From Palsa-1392 sp036490335 (GTDB lineage: Bacteria; Verrucomicrobiota; Verrucomicrobiia; Chthoniobacterales; UBA10450): a DNA stretch of 64,000 nucleotides. The position numbers and the translations under genes are program-made. Each line of letters begins with the position of its first letter. Positions within the stretch are counted from its first letter, which is position 1. Below are positions 60,379-64,000 of the stretch, in pieces. The notes under the pieces were generated by a model. It saw only the letters and a program-made list of their open reading frames with translations, had not been told where the DNA came from and searched no databases. The DNA lies in contig DASXEB010000019.1 in NCBI GenBank assembly GCA_036490335.1, positions 124,001 through 188,000 of the forward strand, read 5' to 3'.

Positions 60379-61260
60379 ATGTCCACGCCGCAGAACACGA
60401 TCGCGATCGTTTACGATTACGACCAGACGCTTTCTCCAAGTTACATGCAGGACGAAGTCGTCTTCCCCGCCTTCGGGATCGACGGCAAAAGTTTCTGGCG
60501 CCGTTGTTCCGAGCTCGTGCAGGAGAAAAGTTACGACAGCGAGCTCGCCTATATGAAGGTGCTCCTCGACACCCTCGGGATGGATCGCCCGACCAACGAC
60601 GAGCTGCGTTCGTTAGGCGCGAAGTTGAATTTCTACAAAGGTCTCCCGGAAATGTTCGACGATTTCCGCGACGACCTCCTCGACGAAGAGCAGTGCGCCG
60701 GCGGTATCGCGGTCGAGCATTACATCATCTCCTCGGGCATGAAGGTGCTGATCGAAGGCAGCCGGCTCGCGCCGCATGTGCGCGCGATTTTCGGCTGCGA
60801 ATTTGCCGAGGACGAGCAGGGCCGGATCACTTTTCCGAAGCGCGTCATCAGCCACACGCAGAAGACCCAGTTCCTTTTTCGGATCAACAAAGGCCTGCTC
60901 GATATGTCGCAGGATGTGAACGATCACATGGACGCCGAGATTCGCCCGATCCCGTTTCCGAACATGATTTACCTCGGCGACGGCCCGACCGACGTGCCCT
61001 GCTTCACCGTCATGCGCAAAAATCACGGGCACGCCATCGCGGTTTACAATCCGGACGATCCGGAGCGCGTCGGTTTCAAAAAATGCTACCAGCTTTCGAC
61101 CCACGCAGATCGCGTGCGGCACATCGCGCCGGCTGATTTTCGACGCGGCAGTCATCTCCGTCTTTTGCTCGAGGAAATGGTGAGCGAAATCGCCGGCCGC
61201 ATCGTCGAGCAACGCCGCGCCGCGATCGAGACCGGCACCGTGCGCGCGCCGCGGCACTGA
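60379..61260 (+). CDS. HAD-superfamily hydrolase
   Basis: A 293-residue cytoplasmic protein with HAD motif I VYDYDQTLS (nucleophile Asp13, Asp15), motif II in YIISSGMKVL and motif IV MIYLGDGPTDVPCF. A helical cap lies between. The DYDQT form and length match a family of haloacid-dehalogenase-like phosphatases of unknown substrate. It is likely the second gene of a unit with the glutamine amidotransferase. One exact repeat copy (60610). Confidence 0.88.
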   Translation: MSTPQNTIAIVYDYDQTLSPSYMQDEVVFPAFGIDGKSFWRRCSELVQEKSYDSELAYMKVLLDTLGMDRPTNDELRSLGAKLNFYKGLPEMFDDFRDDLLDEEQCAGGIAVEHYIISSGMKVLIEGSRLAPHVRAIFGCEFAEDEQGRITFPKRVISHTQKTQFLFRINKGLLDMSQDVNDHMDAEIRPIPFPNMIYLGDGPTDVPCFTVMRKNHGHAIAVYNPDDPERVGFKKCYQLSTHADRVRHIAPADFRRGSHLRLLLEEMVSEIAGRIVEQRRAAIETGTVRAPRH

Positions 61261-61317
61261 GTTTGCCTAACGAACGCGGTTTGCGAAGCGAAAGCGCCTA
61301 ACGGATGGCGAGTTTTT

Positions 61318-61433
61318 TGTCATCCCGAGCCGGCGAAGCGCGGCGAGGGACCTCGCAAGCGTTCGAGCGATCGGCAATAAGAGCAGGACTTACGCGAACG
61401 TCCGCGAGATCTCTCGCCTCGCTCGGGATGACA
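61318..61433. repeat. Inverted-repeat element with TGTCATCCCGAGC ends
   Basis: TGTCATCCCGAGC (61318-61330) and its exact complement (61421-61433) bound a 116-bp element with further internal symmetry (GCGAGGGACCTCGC, GCGAGATCTCTCGC). Elements with this terminal sequence are common intergenic repeats in environmental genomes. Three exact or near copies of the 9-mer flank it on each side (61265, 61305, 61456, 61466, 61487). Confidence 0.75.
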
Positions 61434-61495
61434 AGTTTTGTTGCGAACAGATATCGCCTAACGATACCTAACGAGGCTTGAAGACCCCTAACGAA

Positions 61496-61858
61496 TCACG
61501 CCCCGCGAAACACACACCGCGCCGTCGGCGTTTCGTGAATCACGATTTCGCACAAGCCCGGACATTGCGGCGCGACCTTTTCCCAAAACCAGGCCGCCAT
61601 GTTCTCGATCGTCGGATTTTCCAGCCCGGCTACGTCGTTCAAATAGGAATGGTCGAGCTGCGCGAGGAGCGGTTTCATCGCCGCGCTGATTTGCGCGTGA
61701 TCGTAAATCCACCCGCGCGCCGCATCGACTTCGCCCTCGATCGAAATCTCGACCTTGAAACTGTGCCCGTGCATCCGCCGGCACTTGTGGTCTTCCGGCG
61801 CGGCCGGCAAAGTCTGCGCCGATTCGAAGGTGAAATCTTTCGTCAGGCGCGCGCGCAT
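61496..61858 (-). CDS. queD: 6-carboxytetrahydropterin synthase QueD
   Basis: A 120-residue enzyme of queuosine (preQ0) synthesis, converting dihydroneopterin triphosphate to 6-carboxytetrahydropterin. It resembles E. coli QueD along its length: KDFTFESAQ, HKCRRMHGHSF, GWIYDHAQI, LDHSYLNDV, GLENPT and a C-terminal E-T-P-T-A-R-C. The first zinc ligand (His in AAH of QueD) is Gln15 here (SAQ), while Cys26, His30 and His32 remain. Activity is therefore not certain. The start MRARLTKD was chosen; a GTG upstream adds six residues. Confidence 0.9.
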   Translation of the reverse strand: MRARLTKDFTFESAQTLPAAPEDHKCRRMHGHSFKVEISIEGEVDAARGWIYDHAQISAAMKPLLAQLDHSYLNDVAGLENPTIENMAAWFWEKVAPQCPGLCEIVIHETPTARCVFRGA

Positions 61859-61941
61859 CGCGGCCGAAAATCGCACCGGACGCGCCGGCTGTCATCCGCC
61901 GCTGCCTTGACGTTGCCGCCCCCGGCCCGCACTTTGCCCGG

Positions 61942-62571
61942 ATGAAAACTACCATCCTCCGCGCCGCCCTCGCGCTCGCTGTTTGCGCGACCATCGCGAC
62001 CGCTTCGGCGCGGCAAATCGCGAACGACCTCAACGGCAAACTCGTCAGTCTGCGCGGCCATTCCGCGCTGCCCGCGACGACGCCCGACCTTCCGCAGGCG
62101 AAATACATCGCGCTTTATTTTTCCGCTGGCTGGTGCGGGCCTTGTCATCAATTCACCCCGAAGCTGGTCGACTTTTACAAGGAGATGAAAGCGAAACATC
62201 CCGAGTTCGAAGTCATCTTCATGAGCCGCGACGAGTCGCCTAACGACATGGAAAAATACATGGCGGAAATGTCCATGCCGTGGCCGGCCCTGCGCTACAG
62301 CGCAGCGAAAAGCGATCGGGCGCTCAACAAATATTGCGGCTCCGGCATTCCCGATCTCGTGGTGCTGAACGAAAAGGGCGACATCCTTTCCGACAGCTTT
62401 GCCGGCAAAACCTACCTTGGCCCTTACAAGGTGATGGATGATTTGCGCAAGATGCTGAACGAAGGCTCGAGCGCGGTGGCGAGCGCCGGCTCCGACAGTT
62501 CGCCCGCGAGCAAAATCGATTCGCCGAGCGGGACGGACTGGGACAAAACCTTCAAGCACAAATCGCCCTAA
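61942..62571 (+). CDS. Secreted thioredoxin-like (redoxin) protein
   Basis: A 209-residue exported protein: signal peptide (MKTTILRAALALAVCATIATASA), thioredoxin fold with active site WCGPC (Cys65, Cys68), YFSAGWCGPCHQFTPKLVDFYKEM as in tryparedoxin/nucleoredoxin-like proteins, and IPDLVVLNEKGDIL with the cis-Pro before strand 4. Ser-rich C-terminal tail. It is divergent from queD. The TAA stop is read from a near-copy CCCTAACGA, and copy 62238 encodes SPND. Confidence 0.88.
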   Translation: MKTTILRAALALAVCATIATASARQIANDLNGKLVSLRGHSALPATTPDLPQAKYIALYFSAGWCGPCHQFTPKLVDFYKEMKAKHPEFEVIFMSRDESPNDMEKYMAEMSMPWPALRYSAAKSDRALNKYCGSGIPDLVVLNEKGDILSDSFAGKTYLGPYKVMDDLRKMLNEGSSAVASAGSDSSPASKIDSPSGTDWDKTFKHKSP

Positions 62572-62601
62572 CGAGTCGAGCGCGTCGTTCAACTTTCCCG
62601 A

Positions 62602-63825
62602 ATGGCCGCGCCCGTCACCGAACCGCATCTCACCCGCAGCCAGGACGCGCCGGCCGCGGCGCCGACCGTGCTCGCGATTCTGTTCGCGATCAGCTTCGCC
62701 CATCTCCTCAACGACACCATCCAGTCGCTCATCCCGGCGATCTATCCGCTGCTCAAAAGCAGCTTCCATCTCAGCTTCGCCCAGGTCGGCCTGATCACGC
62801 TCGCCTTTCAAATGACCGCGTCGATCCTGCAGCCGATCGTCGGGGCCTACACCGACCGGCGGCCGAAACCATTCTCGCTCGCCTGCGGCATGGGCCTGTC
62901 GCTAGGCGGCCTCGTCCTGCTTTCGCGCGCGGGCAGCTTCGGCATGATCGTCGGCGCGGCCGCGCTCGTCGGCATGGGCTCCTCCATTTTTCACCCGGAA
63001 TCGTCGCGCGTCGCCCACCTCGCGTCCGGCGGGCGCACCGGTCTCGCGCAATCGATCTTCCAAGTCGGCGGGAATGCTGGCAGTTCGCTGGGCCCGCTTC
63101 TCGCCGCCCTGATCGTGGTGCCATATGGCCAAAAAAGCGTGCTCTGGTTTGGCGTCGCCGCGCTTCTCGGCATCGCCATTCTTTCCGGCGTCGGAGACTG
63201 GTATCGCAAACATCTTGCCGCCAAAAAACATCACGCCGCCGCCGCCGAGGCCGGGCCGATCTCGCGCCGGGTCTGGTTCGCGCTCGTCATCCTCGGCGTC
63301 CTCATTTTTTCGAAATACTTCTACCTCGCCAGCCTGACCAACTACTACACCTTCTACCTCATCCAGAAATTCCATCTCTCCGTCCAGGCCGCGCAGCTTC
63401 ACCTGTTTTTGTTTCTCTTCGCCGTCGCCGTCGGCACCGTCATCGGCGGCCCGGTCGGCGATCGTTACGGCCGCAAACTGGTCATCTGGTTTTCCATCCT
63501 CGGCGTCGCGCCTTTCACCATCGCGCTCCCACACGCCAACCTTTTCTGGACCGGCGCGCTCACCGTTGTCATCGGCCTCATCCTCGCTTCGGCCTTCTCC
63601 GCCATCCTCGTTTACGCGCAGGAGCTGGTCCCGGGAAAAGTCGGCATGATCGCGGGCCTTTTTTTCGGTCTCGCCTTCGGCATGGCCGGCATCGGCTCGG
63701 CCGTCCTCGGCGAAGTCGCCGACCGCACCAGCATTGCCTACGTTTTCCACCTCTGCTCCTTCCTGCCGCTCATCGGATTGCTCACCGCCCTGCTGCCCGA
63801 AGGCAAAAAGGCGCAGCTGACCTAG
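62602..63825 (+). CDS. fsr: MFS transporter, fosmidomycin-resistance type (Fsr-like)
   Basis: A 407-residue major-facilitator protein with 12 predicted helices and the stretches AHLLNDTIQSLIPAIYPLLK, TASILQPIVGAYTDRRPKP, GSSIFHPESSRVA and SIFQVGGNAGSSLGPLL, all close to Fsr efflux proteins. Substrate is not proven. Its TAG stop overlaps the stop of the convergent coiled-coil gene (shared CTAG, 63822-63825). No repeat copy. Confidence 0.9.
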   Translation: MAAPVTEPHLTRSQDAPAAAPTVLAILFAISFAHLLNDTIQSLIPAIYPLLKSSFHLSFAQVGLITLAFQMTASILQPIVGAYTDRRPKPFSLACGMGLSLGGLVLLSRAGSFGMIVGAAALVGMGSSIFHPESSRVAHLASGGRTGLAQSIFQVGGNAGSSLGPLLAALIVVPYGQKSVLWFGVAALLGIAILSGVGDWYRKHLAAKKHHAAAAEAGPISRRVWFALVILGVLIFSKYFYLASLTNYYTFYLIQKFHLSVQAAQLHLFLFLFAVAVGTVIGGPVGDRYGRKLVIWFSILGVAPFTIALPHANLFWTGALTVVIGLILASAFSAILVYAQELVPGKVGMIAGLFFGLAFGMAGIGSAVLGEVADRTSIAYVFHLCSFLPLIGLLTALLPEGKKAQLT

Positions 63826-64000
63826 CGCGCGGCGGCTGCGACCTGCGGTTCCCCGCGCGCCACTTGCACCTGCGCGCTCACCTTCTGGATTTGCGCCGCC
63901 TGCGCCGCGAGCGCCGCTCTCATTTCAGCATTTATTTTGTCCTGCTCGGCCAAACGGGTCTCCAACGTCTGCACCTTGCGATGCTCTTTCAGGAATTCGT
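63822..64000 (-). CDS. C-terminal coiled coil of a larger protein, partial
   Basis: The last 59 codons of a gene entering from the right edge. The translation is a coiled coil (EHRKVQTLETRLAEQDKIN, then AALAAQAAQIQKVSAQVQVA), a tail of the kind often found on long structural proteins with a C-terminal trimeric or intramolecular-chaperone domain. The rest is outside the window, so no function is proposed. Confidence 0.6.
   Translation of the reverse strand, partial: EFLKEHRKVQTLETRLAEQDKINAEMRAALAAQAAQIQKVSAQVQVARGEPQVAAAAR

Larger units (their letters stand above)
776..62246. repeat. Dispersed 9-mer TCGTTAGGC / GCCTAACGA, about 118 exact copies
   Basis: Exact copies read by eye (start base, error of 1-2 possible). 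TCGTTAGGC on the plus strand: 776, 787, 1749, 2356, 3515, 3717, 4824, 6272, 6447, 7165, 7176, 10172, 15129, 16420, 16674, 17077, 19041, 19480, 20595, 23603, 23766, 24223, 25196, 26576, 27155, 27418, 27751, 28003, 28264, 28288, 29843, 30326, 30669, 30767, 32018, 32836, 33148, 33570, 34198, 34340, 34528, 34639, 35141, 35374, 36105, 36436, 37974, 40007, 40457, 40842, 41946, 42445, 42742, 47162, 47880, 55385, 56151, 57775, 59667, 60610. GCCTAACGA on the plus strand: 1498, 2889, 3198, 4528, 5416, 5572, 6025, 6897, 7338, 7953, 8848, 10972, 11373, 11821, 16459, 17973, 17984, 20082, 20622, 21352, 22310, 26304, 28331, 28359, 30285, 31173, 31209, 31254, 31443, 32319, 33720, 34925, 35595, 36158, 36682, 37330, 37581, 39361, 39371, 39381, 40490, 42157, 42857, 44572, 46783, 48681, 49873, 50474, 50487, 52219, 52472, 52582, 52888, 56166, 60370, 61265, 61456, 62238. 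One-mismatch relatives (GCCTAACAA, CCGTTAGGC, ACGTTAGGC, GCCTAACGG) add about 30. Function is not known; see findings. Confidence 0.97.

Noticed and set aside
776..62246. The 9-mer as an insertion sequence, REP element or restriction site
   Set aside because: Copies have no common flanks beyond the 9 bp and are not palindromic, so neither a transposable element nor a type II site fits; restriction sites are usually avoided, not enriched.
1..64000. GCGATCGC, the cyanobacterial HIP1 octamer, appears several times
   Set aside because: It is seen perhaps a dozen times, and GATCG-rich codons are common in this G+C-rich genome. The excess is small and has no positional pattern, unlike the 9-mer.
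1..64000. Many long antisense open frames (for example 4988-6241, 22026-23372, 24226-25563, 39373-40284, 52890-54188)
   Set aside because: They mirror genes with clear motifs on the other strand; high G+C opens such shadow frames.

Overview
The window reads as chromosome of a G+C-rich, diderm, probably free-living bacterium, most likely a member of the Verrucomicrobiota (Chthoniobacterales-like). The lineage is inferred, from a division/cell-wall cluster with a MurC-MurB fusion, a divergent FtsZ, meso-diaminopimelate-type MurE, TonB/ExbBD, and many small lipoproteins and secreted proteins. I saw no rRNA, tRNA, CRISPR array, transposase or phage gene.

Layout. 0-10 kb: the 5' end of moaA, a lipoprotein, two CNNM/CBS proteins, a DUF309 protein, modBC, a YyaL-type thioredoxin-fold protein, a PHP phosphoesterase, an RNA m5U methyltransferase and a TPR protein. 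10-15.3 kb: oligoendopeptidase F, then a stretch almost free of the repeat described below, with a hypothetical gene, a degenerate 21-bp repeat array, a secreted two-domain protein and a ThuA-like protein. 15.3-21.9 kb: a long leftward run with a uracil-DNA glycosylase, DUF2905, fabF, guaB3, a zinc-ribbon protein, tonB/exbD/exbB and a frameshifted secreted gene. 22-40.8 kb: a nearly complete rightward dcw cluster, mraZ-rsmH-ftsL-ftsI-murE-murF-mraY-murD-(LysM)-ftsW-murG-murC/B-ddl-ftsQ-ftsA-ftsZ, with mostly overlapping genes. 40.8-52 kb: an M20 amidohydrolase, larC, a second 21-bp array and an MdtABC-like tripartite efflux set. 52-64 kb: a family B DNA polymerase, a PadR/HAAS pair, a beta-propeller protein divergent from a multicopper oxidase, a class-I glutamine amidotransferase, a HAD phosphatase, queD, a thioredoxin, a fosmidomycin-resistance-type MFS transporter and the 3' end of a coiled-coil protein.

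The most striking feature lies outside the ordinary gene content. The 9-mer TCGTTAGGC (complement GCCTAACGA) occurs about 118 times exactly, plus some 30 one-mismatch copies, roughly one per 540 bp on both strands, where about 0.5 is expected by chance. It sits inside genes in every non-stop reading frame, supplies stop codons at gene ends, stacks in tandem before ftsZ and a HAD gene, and pairs in inverted orientation to form hairpins. This density and usage resemble the DNA uptake sequences of Neisseriaceae and Pasteurellaceae, but the motif is unrelated, and I know of no description of it in this kind of bacterium.
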